64,000 nucleotides of DNA from Paenibacillus sp. W2I17 (GCF_030815985.1 NZ_JAUSXM010000001.1:1984001-2048000); one strand, 5' to 3'; positions 42,568 to 52,090 are shown, numbered from the stretch's first letter. The notes: a model not told the origin generated them from the letters alone. Numbers and translations: made by a program.

Positions 42568-42623
42568 GCAAACATACGAGGTCTACATTGTATTTATTTC
42601 CAAAAAAAGAAAGGGTGATTACG

Positions 42624-42704
42624 GTGTTTAACAAACATATGATTGGTCAATTCAGCACACAACTAAATACCGGAGCACACCCGAAATCATTATTCCGTTC
42701 ATAA
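42624..42704 (+). CDS. 26-residue leader peptide of the BmrCD-type exporter operon
   Basis: GTG start at 42624 preceded by AAGGGTGATTAC. The product begins MFNKHMIGQFST and ends KSLFRS. It lies ~55 nt after the promoter and 114 nt before a strong terminator, in the 5' leader of the exporter genes. In B. subtilis the bmrB leader peptide controls bmrCD by ribosome-mediated attenuation in response to translation inhibitors. This peptide is shorter than the B. subtilis one and I see no sequence similarity to it beyond position, so its role is inferred from layout. Confidence 0.6.
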   Translation: MFNKHMIGQFSTQLNTGAHPKSLFRS

Positions 42705-42719
42705 GTCGGCATGACATGG

Positions 42720-42851
42720 CGTTCTTTCATTAGAACCTCTGTGATGTATACTCACAATCGAACTTATATATGGTGACGGCTCTGTTCTCTGAGCCATGCT
42801 GCCGTATGATTATATGAAGACATACCGCCTGCGTGCGGTATGTCTTTTTTT
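42720..42851 (+). promoter_or_regulatory. Transcription attenuator upstream of bmrC
   Basis: In order: hairpin GTTCT/AGAAC (42721-42736), hairpin TGTGA/TCACA (42740-42756), pairing ACGGC (42776-42780) with GCCGT (42801-42805), and terminator CATACCGC/GCGGTATG (42821-42842) followed by T7. The segment GCCGTATG (42801-42808) can instead pair with CATACCGC with one mismatch. It can therefore act as antiterminator, and ACGGC as anti-antiterminator. Confidence 0.55.
42818..42851 (+). terminator. Attenuator terminator of the bmr operon
   Basis: AGACATACCGC-ctgc-GTGCGGTATGTCT followed by TTTTTT. It lies 68 nt before the first exporter gene. Confidence 0.8.
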
Positions 42852-42918
42852 GTGGGTACATTTCGGCATACATGAACGGAATCTGCATTTCTTGGACATC
42901 GAAAGGAAGGGATAACAC

Positions 42919-44664
42919 TTGTTCTCTGTACTTAAAAACCTGGCCTGGTTCTTCCGGCTGGAACGCAAACGATACCTAACCGGTGTCATCTTGCTTATTC
43001 TGGTGGGCATTGCTGAACTGCTGCCTCCTCGTCTTCTTGGTAATGCCATCGACGAGATTGTGCGCGGTTCCATTACCGGCACCTCACTTACCCGTTATAT
43101 CTTGCTTATTCTGGGAACGGTCATCATTATCTATCTGGTTACATACGTTTGGATGCACAAACTGTTTGGTGGTGCCAACCTGGTGGAGCGGCTGCTTCGT
43201 TCACGCTTTATGGACCACTTGTTACGGATGACTCCTCCCTTTTTTGAGAAAAACAGAACAGGAGATCTGATGGCTCGGGCCACCAATGATCTTCGTTCCA
43301 TTGCCACTACAGCAGGCTTCGGCATGCTGACCTTAACAGACTCTACAGCCTTTCTGGCCACCGTATTGTTCGCAATGGGTTTCCTGGTTAGTTGGAAACT
43401 GACCCTGGCGGCAATCCTGCCATTACCTTTTATCGCCATTGCCATGATGATCTATGGTAAAGCTGTACATCAACGTTACACCCTGGCACAGGATGCATTC
43501 GGAGATATGAATGACCAGGTGCTGGAATCCATTGCCGGGATCCGTGTCGTGCGTGCCTATGTGCAGGAACGTCTCGACGAGAAACGGTTCGCCGACGTGA
43601 CCGAGGATGTGTATCGCAAAAATCTGGCTGTTGCCAGAATGGATGCGCTATTCGAACCCACCATCCGGCTCTTCGTAGGACTCAGTTATGTGATTGCACT
43701 TGCCTACGGCATATATCTTGTATTTCATAATGAAATTACCCTGGGGGATCTCGTATCGTTTAACATGTACCTGGGGATGATGATCTGGCCCATGTTTGCT
43801 ATCGGCGAATTGATTAACCTGATGCAACGTGGTAGCGCTTCGCTTGATCGGGTCAACGAGACTTTATCGGTAGAACCTGCCGTACAAGATGTGGAGCAAC
43901 CTGCCCACGTCACGAATCCGGAAGAAATTGCGATGCAGGATGTTACATTCCGTTACCCAAGTTCCACTGTCGACAATCTCAGTCATATCAGCTTTTCGCT
44001 GCGACGGGGTCAAACATTGGGTGTTGTGGGTCGTACGGGTAGCGGTAAGTCTACTTTGCTCAAACAACTGCTTCATGAATACCCTGCCGGTTCGGGCACA
44101 TTAAGCATCTCGGGTCATCCGATTCAGGATATCGCCAAAGATGACTTGCACAGCTGGATAGGGTACGTACCACAGGAACAAGTTCTGTTCTCCAAATCAG
44201 TTCGTCAGAACATTCAATTTGGTCAACCTGGGGCCAGTGATGAAGTCATCATGGAAGCCATTCGTACCGCCGCTTTTGACGGGGATCTGGGGACTTTGTC
44301 CGATGGACTGGATACACTTGTTGGTGAAAAAGGAATCTCTCTGTCCGGTGGACAGAAACAGCGGGTATCGCTGGCGCGTGCCTTTATTGCTAATCCTGAT
44401 ATTCTGATCCTCGATGATGCCTTATCTGCGGTCGATGCACGTACTGAAGCCAAAATTATTGAAAATATACGCAACAAACGCTCGGGCAAAACCACGCTGA
44501 TCTCGACTCATCGCCTGTCTGCTATTGAACATGCTGACCGAATCATCGTACTGGAGCACGGGAAAATTACGGAAGAAGGCACTCACCAGGAATTGTTAGC
44601 CATGAACGGCTGGTACCGTGAACAGTATGAACGGCAACAGGTCGAGTCCAATCTGTCCACGTAG
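42919..44664 (+). CDS. bmrC: ABC exporter half, BmrC-like
   Basis: 581 residues; TTG start with AAGGAAGGG 7 nt upstream. Six-helix exporter domain (~15-300), then ATPase: Walker A GRTGSGKST, Q-loop VPQEQ, signature SLSGGQKQR, Walker B ILILDDALSAVD. The residue after Walker B is Asp where the catalytic Glu should be. That is the mark of the degenerate site in heterodimeric exporters, and it matches BmrC. It pairs with the next gene to expel drugs using ATP. Both genes follow the attenuator region. Confidence 0.92.
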   Translation: MFSVLKNLAWFFRLERKRYLTGVILLILVGIAELLPPRLLGNAIDEIVRGSITGTSLTRYILLILGTVIIIYLVTYVWMHKLFGGANLVERLLRSRFMDHLLRMTPPFFEKNRTGDLMARATNDLRSIATTAGFGMLTLTDSTAFLATVLFAMGFLVSWKLTLAAILPLPFIAIAMMIYGKAVHQRYTLAQDAFGDMNDQVLESIAGIRVVRAYVQERLDEKRFADVTEDVYRKNLAVARMDALFEPTIRLFVGLSYVIALAYGIYLVFHNEITLGDLVSFNMYLGMMIWPMFAIGELINLMQRGSASLDRVNETLSVEPAVQDVEQPAHVTNPEEIAMQDVTFRYPSSTVDNLSHISFSLRRGQTLGVVGRTGSGKSTLLKQLLHEYPAGSGTLSISGHPIQDIAKDDLHSWIGYVPQEQVLFSKSVRQNIQFGQPGASDEVIMEAIRTAAFDGDLGTLSDGLDTLVGEKGISLSGGQKQRVSLARAFIANPDILILDDALSAVDARTEAKIIENIRNKRSGKTTLISTHRLSAIEHADRIIVLEHGKITEEGTHQELLAMNGWYREQYERQQVESNLST

Positions 44665-44676
44665 GAGGTCAATTCA

Positions 44677-46767
44677 TTGAAGTCTAATACAGGCAAAAGG
44701 CTGCTTGATTACGCCTTGAAAGCCAAAGGAACATTTATCGCTGCATTAATTATGCTTACTATTGGTGTTGCGGCCGAGCTTGCCGGGCCGTTCATCGCCA
44801 AATCCATGATCGACAATCACTTGCTCGCGATTGAGCAGCCTTTCTATGAGACGACAGTTTCAGATGAAGCCGCAGTCTACAACGGCAAGAACTACAAACG
44901 CGAAGGCTTGTTCGAACCGGATGAAAACAAAGGCTCCGAAGTGCGGGTATTACAAGCCGGCAGAAGTTTTTATTTTGTAAACGAACCGGTCAATGCACCT
45001 GATGGGGACCGCACATATGCGGATGGAACCCTCACAGTTACACGCGCAGGTGAAGTGACAGGCCAATATGCGGCAGTACCCCTGTCCGCGGGTGAACTGT
45101 TTGCTTTTTACAAACCGGAGATGCCCAGCATCTATCAATTAATTGTGTATTACATGATCTTCCTCGTGATCTCGGTCATTATGGAGTTTGGTAAAACTTT
45201 CTGGCTGCAATCCTCGGCCAACAAGGTCATTCAAAGACTGCGTAACGATGTGTACGCCCATATTCAGCGACTGCCGGTGCACTTTTTTGATAACCTGCCC
45301 GCAGGTAAAGTTGTATCTCGGGTCACAAACGATACAGAAGCCGTCAAGGATCTGTTCGTTGCCGTTCTTTCGAACTTTTTCTCAGGAATCATCACGATTA
45401 CAGGTGTATATGTCGCGCTCTTCCTGCTTGATGTTCGCCTGGGTCTAATCTCATTATTCGTTGTGCCGATGCTCATTACATGGATTGTACTCTATCGCAA
45501 ATTCGCTACTCGCTACAACACGATTATTCGATCACGACTGAGTGAGATCAATGCAATCATTAACGAGTCCATTCAGGGGATGTCCATTATCCGCGTATTC
45601 CGCCATCAGAAACAAACCAAACAGGAATTCGAAGATCTGAATGATGACTATATGAAACACCAGAACAAAATGCTGAACCTGAATGCCTTCACCTCACACA
45701 ACCTGGTTAACGTATTACGGAATATCGCCTTTGCGGTTGTCCTGTGGTACTTCGGTTCCAGCGTGTTGGATGGCACAAGTATTATCTCCCTGGGTGTTCT
45801 GTATGCCTTCGTTGATGTCCTGGGCCGCTTGTTCCAGCCGATTACCGGCATGGTGAATCAGCTCGCCAACCTGGACTCCTCCCTCGTATCCGCTGGTCGC
45901 GTCTTTGAGCTGATGGATGAAAAGGGAGAAGCCGTAACCGATGGCTCTATGCCAAGATACAAAGGGAATGTTGTCTTCGATGATGTATCCTTTGCCTATA
46001 AAAAAGATTACGTGCTTAACAATATCTCATTCAAAGCATCCCAAGGTCAGACGGTCGCTCTGGTCGGTCACACCGGTTCAGGTAAAAGCTCAATCATCAA
46101 CCTGCTATTCCGGTTCTATGACCCGCAAAAAGGCAAGATCACGATTGACGGTCAGAACGTCAAAGATCTGCCTAAACAGTGGATTCGCGAGCATATGGGG
46201 ATTGTATTGCAGGACCCGTATCTGTTCACAGGCACCATTGCTTCCAACGTCAGTCTCGGCGATGAGAAGATCTCCCGTGAGCGAATTGAACAGGCGCTGC
46301 GTGATGTAGGTGCTGAACGTATACTGGCTCATTTGCCTCAAGGCTTTGACGAACCTGTCATCGAAAAAGGAAGCACATTATCCGCTGGACAGCGTCAATT
46401 GATCTCCTTCGCTCGGGCACTGGCGTTTGATCCGGCCATCCTCATTTTGGATGAAGCTACTGCCAATATTGATACGGAAACGGAAACATTAATTCAGAAC
46501 GCACTCGAAGTCCTCAAAAAAGGACGTACCACCTTCATCATTGCTCACCGTCTCTCCACTATTCGTTCGGCAGATCAAATTCTGGTTCTGCATCGCGGGC
46601 GTATCGTTGAGCAAGGTGCACATGATGAACTGATGGAGCTTAAAGGCCGCTATTATAAGATGTATCAGCTTCAACAAGGTGCGCAAGCAGCAGCGGTCGC
46701 AACTCTCGAGAATCCGTCAGGTGATTCCGTTCCAACCTCAACCTCCTTTGCCGGAGGCAATGCATAA
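44677..46767 (+). CDS. bmrD: ABC exporter half, BmrD-like
   Basis: 696 residues; TTG start with GGAGG 8 nt upstream, 12 nt after bmrC. A ~100-residue soluble insertion lies between the first two membrane helices (around residues 45-140), as in BmrD. Walker A GHTGSGKSS, signature TLSAGQRQL (Ala replaces Gly), Walker B ILILDEATANID with the catalytic Glu intact. It supplies the working ATPase site of the heterodimer. The operon ends at terminator 46828-46879. The C-terminal ~25 residues are Ala/Ser-rich and variable. Confidence 0.92.
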   Translation: MKSNTGKRLLDYALKAKGTFIAALIMLTIGVAAELAGPFIAKSMIDNHLLAIEQPFYETTVSDEAAVYNGKNYKREGLFEPDENKGSEVRVLQAGRSFYFVNEPVNAPDGDRTYADGTLTVTRAGEVTGQYAAVPLSAGELFAFYKPEMPSIYQLIVYYMIFLVISVIMEFGKTFWLQSSANKVIQRLRNDVYAHIQRLPVHFFDNLPAGKVVSRVTNDTEAVKDLFVAVLSNFFSGIITITGVYVALFLLDVRLGLISLFVVPMLITWIVLYRKFATRYNTIIRSRLSEINAIINESIQGMSIIRVFRHQKQTKQEFEDLNDDYMKHQNKMLNLNAFTSHNLVNVLRNIAFAVVLWYFGSSVLDGTSIISLGVLYAFVDVLGRLFQPITGMVNQLANLDSSLVSAGRVFELMDEKGEAVTDGSMPRYKGNVVFDDVSFAYKKDYVLNNISFKASQGQTVALVGHTGSGKSSIINLLFRFYDPQKGKITIDGQNVKDLPKQWIREHMGIVLQDPYLFTGTIASNVSLGDEKISRERIEQALRDVGAERILAHLPQGFDEPVIEKGSTLSAGQRQLISFARALAFDPAILILDEATANIDTETETLIQNALEVLKKGRTTFIIAHRLSTIRSADQILVLHRGRIVEQGAHDELMELKGRYYKMYQLQQGAQAAAVATLENPSGDSVPTSTSFAGGNA

Positions 46768-46827
46768 CAGAGTAAAACAGAACGTTCTTTAAGTAACCAA
46801 TCAAAATGATGTACTCGACGGCAACAC

Positions 46828-46879
46828 AAAAACCGATCTACACAGCTACCTCAGGGTTTGCGGTGTAGATCGGTTTTTT
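46828..46879 (+). terminator. Terminator of the BmrCD-type operon
   Basis: AAAACCGATCTACAC-loop-GTGTAGATCGGTTTTTT; perfect 15-bp stem with an AT-run. Confidence 0.85.
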
Positions 46880-46951
46880 GTATTTTCATCTGGAGGCATG
46901 TTCGGTTACTGTTTATTTCGTCCAAACAAAAAAAACAATCCGCGTGCAACC

Positions 46952-47578
46952 TCATGGCTGCTGCGGATTGTCTATCCATCCTTTGATCGTATATCCCATG
47001 TACATCACGGTCTCTCTTGCGAGAAAAGGAAACTTGCTGCGCCAGGTTCGATACGCCGTAGTTCGTGTCGGAGATGGTACGGCATCCATACCCAGTCCGG
47101 CAGCCAGCTTCATGGCCCGTTTCATATGTAACGGATCACTCACAATTGTATAGGTTTGATAATCGGCCTGTTCACCAATCTGAATAGAATTGACCAGATT
47201 CTCCTCGGTAATTCTGGATTTGGTCTCTATGCGAATGTCCGCAGGATCTACACCATGTGCGATGGCATACTTCTGACCCACTTCAGCTTCCGTATGTTCT
47301 CCATCACCACTTGATCCACCTGTGAAAAGCAGATTACGAACGGTACCCTGACGGTATAATTCAATCCCGTGTTCAATACGTTCGCGAAATACAGGTGAAG
47401 GGTTATCCCCCGCCACGGCTGCGCCCAGAATGATTGCTGCATCCGATATCCTGGATGAATCCTCATCCGTATATGCAGATATACGGATTGCGGTAACCAC
47501 AGTCCACAGGATTCCAACCAATACTACAGCCAGAACCGTCATTAATATCCAGCGTTTCGTTATCCGTTTGCTTGTCAT
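46952..47578 (-). CDS. DUF218 / YdcF-like membrane protein
   Basis: 208 residues. One membrane span near the N-terminus (WILMTVLAVVLVGILWTVVTAI), then the DUF218 core: AAIILGAAV, VFRERIEHGIELYRQGTVRNLLFTGGSSGDGEHTEAEVG, ETKSRITEENL, VSDPLHMKRAM. The family includes SanA/YdcF, thought to act at the cell envelope, possibly as a barrier or sugar-nucleotide-related protein. Its ATG overlaps the stop of the 47575 gene (ATGA), so the two are coupled. Confidence 0.85.
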   Translation of the reverse strand: MTSKRITKRWILMTVLAVVLVGILWTVVTAIRISAYTDEDSSRISDAAIILGAAVAGDNPSPVFRERIEHGIELYRQGTVRNLLFTGGSSGDGEHTEAEVGQKYAIAHGVDPADIRIETKSRITEENLVNSIQIGEQADYQTYTIVSDPLHMKRAMKLAAGLGMDAVPSPTRTTAYRTWRSKFPFLARETVMYMGYTIKGWIDNPQQP

Positions 47579-48120
47579 TCATCCTCTTCCAAAGCCCTTG
47601 CTTGCATACTCTCGGTATGCATCCGCTCCAGCGTTTGCAGAGCTGCTGCGGATTCGGCATCCAGACCAAGCTCTGCAATCCATGCACCCGTATATTGCTG
47701 AAGACGGATCTCCAACTCCTGTGCACGGTCTTTGAAATCCTCCAATTCCTTAATCATGCGTGAGCGTCCTTCCGGACTGAATGTCTCGTGAATTCGTTCC
47801 TTGAAATAATGATGTACAATACGGTTACGTTGCTGCCATAACTCATTCAACTGGCGAGTCTCTTCCTCAGAGAATGTAAAATGATGGCGCACTTCGTGAA
47901 TGAGCTGCCCCAGTGAACTGCTCATCTTTCGTTCGTACAAATCTTCCAGATCCTCTTCAGACACGGCTTTGCCTTGAGACATTTTCATTAATAAAATCAG
48001 ATTGACCAGCTGCTGTTCAAGTGCCTGCCCGTAGTACACTGCCAATCCGTAATAGGCAAACAATTCCCTGGAGTGTTCGCTGTCCAGCATGTCACCATTC
48101 TGGATATCTGTATTTTGCAT
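47575..48120 (-). CDS. Unknown helical protein with HEPN-like RxxxxH motif
   Basis: 181 residues from ATG 48120 (AAGGGGG 9 nt upstream). All-helical. The central segment ELWQQRNRIVHHYFKER contains RNRIVH, the Rx4H motif of HEPN domains, which often act as RNases or RNA binders; HEPN assignment is by motif only. The C-terminal third (LEDFKDRAQELEIRLQQYTGAW) is a coiled coil. It is first of a pair with the DUF218 gene, overlapping it by 4 bp. No nucleotidyltransferase partner is near, so a classical toxin-antitoxin role is not supported. Confidence 0.6.
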   Translation of the reverse strand: MQNTDIQNGDMLDSEHSRELFAYYGLAVYYGQALEQQLVNLILLMKMSQGKAVSEEDLEDLYERKMSSSLGQLIHEVRHHFTFSEEETRQLNELWQQRNRIVHHYFKERIHETFSPEGRSRMIKELEDFKDRAQELEIRLQQYTGAWIAELGLDAESAAALQTLERMHTESMQARALEEDE

Positions 48121-48219
48121 ATGCGAGCGCCCCCTTAAACCGTACAATGTTAACTATTCCATGTCCCTCTATCCTAACCAAACCAAGAGCAACATTCAAG
48201 TTATCGGGAAGCGCGTCTT

Positions 48220-48930
48220 CTAACTCCGCAGATCTCTTCTTCCGGACAGCCACACATGGATGATTAGTAACCCTAATGCATAGAGCACAGTCCACAGCAT
48301 AACCGAAACAAAAGAGTCCATCTTCGATTCATCAAATAACATCATCTCACGAACCAGATAAAAGGCTGGTGGAAGAATGCGGCCAAGCCATTCTAACGAT
48401 TCAGGCAAACGTTCACTTAAGGAACCTTGGATAAACGATAGTAATAATACAATAATGAGGGCAGGCATACTTCGACTAAGCAAGGGAATGTACGATTTTT
48501 GAAAAAATACACTGATGCCCAATCCCAACAGCGATAATCCCAGATGTCCTAACCAAGTCATCATCCACTCCTCACCTGTGGGTTGTCTCTCGAACATTCC
48601 CGCGAACACGGGATACAGCACAGTGATTGCGGTGAGCAGGAATTGCATTATCCAGGCACAGATGAGTTGACTTGTTACAACCTTACGCCTGCTTCCTGTA
48701 TGAAGGACAAGTAATTGATACTGCTTTGCAGGTTCGGTATTCATCACCATTACTCCGAGCCAAGCAGCTGCCAGAAATAACAGCATAGCCGTAACACTGT
48801 AACTGTCCGCAATAGGGTTGGGTTTGTAGGAATAGATCAGCAGCATGGCGATGATATAAAAGATAACCGGTGCAAAATATTTCTGTGAGCGAATGTGATG
48901 CCTTAACAAATATCGGGTTAGATAGATCAT
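48220..48930 (-). CDS. ABC-type membrane permease (unknown substrate)
   Basis: 236 residues with about six membrane spans, starting MIYLTRYLLRHHIRSQKYFAPVIFYIIAMLLIY. The N-terminal RHHIRSQK pattern is common in ABC-2-type permeases of exporters. Its start overlaps the end of the ATPase gene by 4 bp, so they form one transporter. Substrate unknown; export of a peptide or lipid is plausible. It follows argS on the same strand without a clear terminator between. Confidence 0.8.
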   Translation of the reverse strand: MIYLTRYLLRHHIRSQKYFAPVIFYIIAMLLIYSYKPNPIADSYSVTAMLLFLAAAWLGVMVMNTEPAKQYQLLVLHTGSRRKVVTSQLICAWIMQFLLTAITVLYPVFAGMFERQPTGEEWMMTWLGHLGLSLLGLGISVFFQKSYIPLLSRSMPALIIVLLLSFIQGSLSERLPESLEWLGRILPPAFYLVREMMLFDESKMDSFVSVMLWTVLYALGLLIIHVWLSGRRDLRS

Positions 48931-49982
48931 TCGGCTTCTCCCCCCGCTTCATCCATGGAAAAGCTTAAGTCCACAGATTCTGTGACACCTCCACGACTCG
49001 TATGTACAGCTGGATGTTGTCCTTCCAGCAGACTTTCCATATGTAATTGACTTTCTTCCTGTTGTACAGACACAACCGAACCTCCGGATGTCAGAATCAT
49101 TCTGAGGACATCATCTGTTGATTGTTGAACCACTTTCCAATCCCACAACCAAACATTGGATATCCCTGAGCTTGTATTGCGAACTAAAGACAGTACTCCT
49201 GGTTGTTGTACAATAGATAGATCGTTAGCCAGATCCTCTCCAGCTTTCGTCAGACTTTGAATACATACAACGGGTTCGCCAGCTTGTAGTATATCTTCAC
49301 GACTCCAGTAGCGGAGCACGCTGCCTTTTTTCAACACAATCACCTGGTCTGCCAAACGTTCAATAAGCAACGGTTCATGACAAGCTGTAACGATGGATGT
49401 CCCTTCATCCTTCCATTGTCCCAATAAGGATACAATGGCCTCTTGAGCTGGAATATCCAAGCCCGATAAAGGTTCATCCAGCAGCAAAAGACCACCCGGT
49501 CCAGGTAACAGGGCCTGAATCAAATTTACTTTTTGCAGTGTGCCCTTGGATAATAAGGGTAACTTCTGATCAATCGCGGTATCCAGATATAAAAGTTCAC
49601 TAAGTTCTCTAATCCGCCCACGCAGTACTTCGGGGCGAATGCCCCGAATTCGACCCATGTCCCACAAGTACTCTCCAGAGGTAAAGGGTAAACGTGGCAG
49701 GCCATCTACTGCATACCCATCAGAACCCTTCATTGTGCGCTGGATCGATCCTGTATCGGGTAACAAAATACCTGCCAACATACGTAGCAACGTGCTTTTG
49801 CCCGAGCCGTTTCTACCAACAAGCACAGCACATTCGCCCTGTTTCACTTCCAGATTAATTTGATTCAGTACCTGAGTACTGCCTAATCGCTTGCTCACTT
49901 GTTGAAGCAATATACCTCGACCTGATGAGTCTGGTACATCTTGATCGGCTTTCTTGAAAAGTCCACGTGTACTCCATATCAC
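48927..49982 (-). CDS. ABC transporter ATP-binding protein
   Basis: 351 residues with GTG start. Walker A VGRNGSGKSTLLRML, Walker B PGGLLLLDEPLSGLD, and a signature that reads SKGTLQKV instead of LSGGQ, common among ABC-2-type exporters. The first ~30 residues before ILLQQVSKRLGSTQVL and the last ~130 after the ATPase core are extra, the latter without a recognised domain. It begins 6 nt after the argS stop, an unexpected coupling to a tRNA synthetase. With the 48220 permease it probably forms an export complex. Confidence 0.85.
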   Translation of the reverse strand: MIWSTRGLFKKADQDVPDSSGRGILLQQVSKRLGSTQVLNQINLEVKQGECAVLVGRNGSGKSTLLRMLAGILLPDTGSIQRTMKGSDGYAVDGLPRLPFTSGEYLWDMGRIRGIRPEVLRGRIRELSELLYLDTAIDQKLPLLSKGTLQKVNLIQALLPGPGGLLLLDEPLSGLDIPAQEAIVSLLGQWKDEGTSIVTACHEPLLIERLADQVIVLKKGSVLRYWSREDILQAGEPVVCIQSLTKAGEDLANDLSIVQQPGVLSLVRNTSSGISNVWLWDWKVVQQSTDDVLRMILTSGGSVVSVQQEESQLHMESLLEGQHPAVHTSRGGVTESVDLSFSMDEAGGEAE

Positions 49983-49988
49983 CTGGGA

Positions 49989-51719
49989 TCACATCCGCTC
50001 TGGAGCTTGCACACCTAGCAAATGTAAACTGTACGCGAGGCGTTCGGCAGTCCGTTTGGCCAATGCCACCCTGAAGGATCTTACATCAGATGACGCATCC
50101 GCAATCCGTTCGGCGTGATAGAAACGGTTGAATGCTTGAGCGACATCTATTGTGTATTTGGCAATGACCGAAGGCTCATTCCGATGAATTGCTTTTTCCA
50201 GGTACTCGGGATATTCACCAAGCAGTTTCAGCAATGCCCATGAGGTATCTCCGATAAGGGGTGGAGTGGTTACTGTGTTATTCTCACCATCCGCAAGGTT
50301 GGGCTTAGTCAAAGGGTTTTCATTTTCCATACGGGTCGCCTCTTCTGCCTTGGCAAGCACACTTTGAATCCGAGCATGGGTGTATTGCACATAAGGTCCG
50401 GTCTCCCCTTCAAAACTCACCGCATCCTCCAGGGAGAAGTCCACATCGTTTAACCGACTATTACGCAGATCACCGAAGACAATGGCACCTACACCAACAG
50501 CCTCAGCCACCTTCTGAGGGTTCTCCAGATTCGGGTTTTTCTCCTGAATAATCTGCAAGGCACGAGCGACTGCCTCATCCAACACTTCCTGCAAAAAGAC
50601 GACTTTACCACGACGTGTAGACATTTTCCGTCCCTCAAAACGCATTAATCCAAACGGGATATGTTCACACTTCGCAGACCATTCATGATCCATCCGGGAT
50701 AGGACCGCAAATACCTGCCGGAAATGTAACTTCTGCTCGCCTCCGACCACATATAACAACCGATCTGCCTTCATCACCTCATGACGATAGACTGCCGTAG
50801 CCAAATCCCGTGTAGGATAAATTGTTGTTCCATCTTTTTTGATAATCAGGCACGGGGGCATGTTCTCATCCTCCAGACGTACCACGAGTGCTCCATCACT
50901 CTCTTCAAGTAAACCTTTTGCCTTCAGTTCTTCAACCACTGCACCCATCTTGTCATTGTAAAAGCTCTCCCCCAGCGTATGGTCGAACTGCACATTCAGA
51001 CGTTCATACATCCGGTTGAATTCCTTCATGCTCACTTCCACAAAGAACGCCCATAACCGCTGTGCTTCATCATCTCCTTGCTCCAGCTTGCGGAACCAGT
51101 CGCGTGCCTCAATCTCCAGTGAAGGATCGTTCTCCGCCTCATCGTGGAAGCGCACATACAATTCCAGTGAAGTACGGATCGGGTCTGCCTGCAAGGCTTC
51201 ATCATTGCCCCACCGTTTGTACGCTGCGATCTGCTTGCCAAACTGGGTTCCCCAGTCTCCCAAGTGATTCACACTTACGGAGGTATAGCCCGCTTCGTTA
51301 TACATCCGATACAGTGCTGCACCAATTACAGTAGAACGCAAATGTCCAATTCCGAAGGGTTTTGCGATGTTAGGGGAAGACATATCAATCACAACACGCG
51401 AACCTTGACCAAGCTGAAGCTTACCAAATGTGGCATTCCCCAGTTCTTTCAGCAGATTCGGCGCGAGCTTCTCCCGATTAAAACGGATATTTACATACGG
51501 CCCGGCGGGAGTCGCTTCAAGTCCTGCTGCCTGCAATCCCGTTGCGAGCTCGGTCGCAATGACTGCCGGTGCTTTCTTTAATGACTTCGCCAATGCAAAA
51601 CAAGGGAATGCTGCATCCCCCATCTCCGCCTGTGGTGGGACTTCCAGTAACCTCAGAACCTCTTCTTCATTCAATCCCGTTAAAGGGGCAATATCGGCCG
51701 CAGCCTGCTTCATCAACAT
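49989..51719 (-). CDS. argS: Arginyl-tRNA synthetase
   Basis: 576 residues from ATG 51719 (GGAG 8 nt upstream; a GTG at 51728 abuts the site). Class I synthetase with N-terminal additional domain (MLMKQAAADIAPLTGL), HIGH-like motif FGIGHLRSTVIG, catalytic core NHLGDWGTQFGKQI, and a KMSKS variant KMSTRRGKVV. The C-terminal anticodon domain ends LAYSLHLLGVQAPERM, the usual ArgS ending. It charges tRNA-Arg with arginine. A T-box in its leader controls it. The ABC ATPase gene follows immediately. Confidence 0.95.
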   Translation of the reverse strand: MLMKQAAADIAPLTGLNEEEVLRLLEVPPQAEMGDAAFPCFALAKSLKKAPAVIATELATGLQAAGLEATPAGPYVNIRFNREKLAPNLLKELGNATFGKLQLGQGSRVVIDMSSPNIAKPFGIGHLRSTVIGAALYRMYNEAGYTSVSVNHLGDWGTQFGKQIAAYKRWGNDEALQADPIRTSLELYVRFHDEAENDPSLEIEARDWFRKLEQGDDEAQRLWAFFVEVSMKEFNRMYERLNVQFDHTLGESFYNDKMGAVVEELKAKGLLEESDGALVVRLEDENMPPCLIIKKDGTTIYPTRDLATAVYRHEVMKADRLLYVVGGEQKLHFRQVFAVLSRMDHEWSAKCEHIPFGLMRFEGRKMSTRRGKVVFLQEVLDEAVARALQIIQEKNPNLENPQKVAEAVGVGAIVFGDLRNSRLNDVDFSLEDAVSFEGETGPYVQYTHARIQSVLAKAEEATRMENENPLTKPNLADGENNTVTTPPLIGDTSWALLKLLGEYPEYLEKAIHRNEPSVIAKYTIDVAQAFNRFYHAERIADASSDVRSFRVALAKRTAERLAYSLHLLGVQAPERM

Positions 51720-51756
51720 GTCAAACACTCCTTATCCATTCATTATTGGCTGAAAA

Positions 51757-52090
51757 TAAACACAAAAAAGCTCTCGTCTCTAAATAAGAGACGAGAGCTG
51801 AATTAACAATTCCCGCGGTACCACTCTAGGTGAACAGCTACTCTTAGTATACATCAACATGCATACCAACAGAACTCGTTCCGCTCGATGCGTATAACGG
51901 TCGCAAGCCGGATTACCCTCAGACAGATATGCCCTATCCCCGGTCGGGATACGTACATCTTTTCGGATAACCATCTCACGGGTGCGGTTCACTCAGGTCA
52001 TGTCATACCGGCTTCCACCTCTCCCGGCTCGCTGTCATGTATGGATCTGGCTACTCTCCCGATCATTGATATTCTTCGTTTCAATTCATT
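51757..52090 (-). promoter_or_regulatory. T-box riboswitch of argS
   Basis: The gene strand contains the conserved T-box motif AGAGTGGTACCGCGGGAATT (about 51808-51827). It is followed by the terminator stem at 51763-51800 and preceded by stem-I-like sequence with GAGAGGTGGAAGCC. An arginine CGC in GAACCGCACC (51984-51986) is a candidate specifier. Uncharged tRNA-Arg should favour read-through into argS. Confidence 0.88.
51763..51800 (-). terminator. T-box terminator of argS
   Basis: AGCTCTCGTCTCT-tattta-AGAGACGAGAGCT followed by TTTTTTG; 13-bp stem. Confidence 0.88.
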
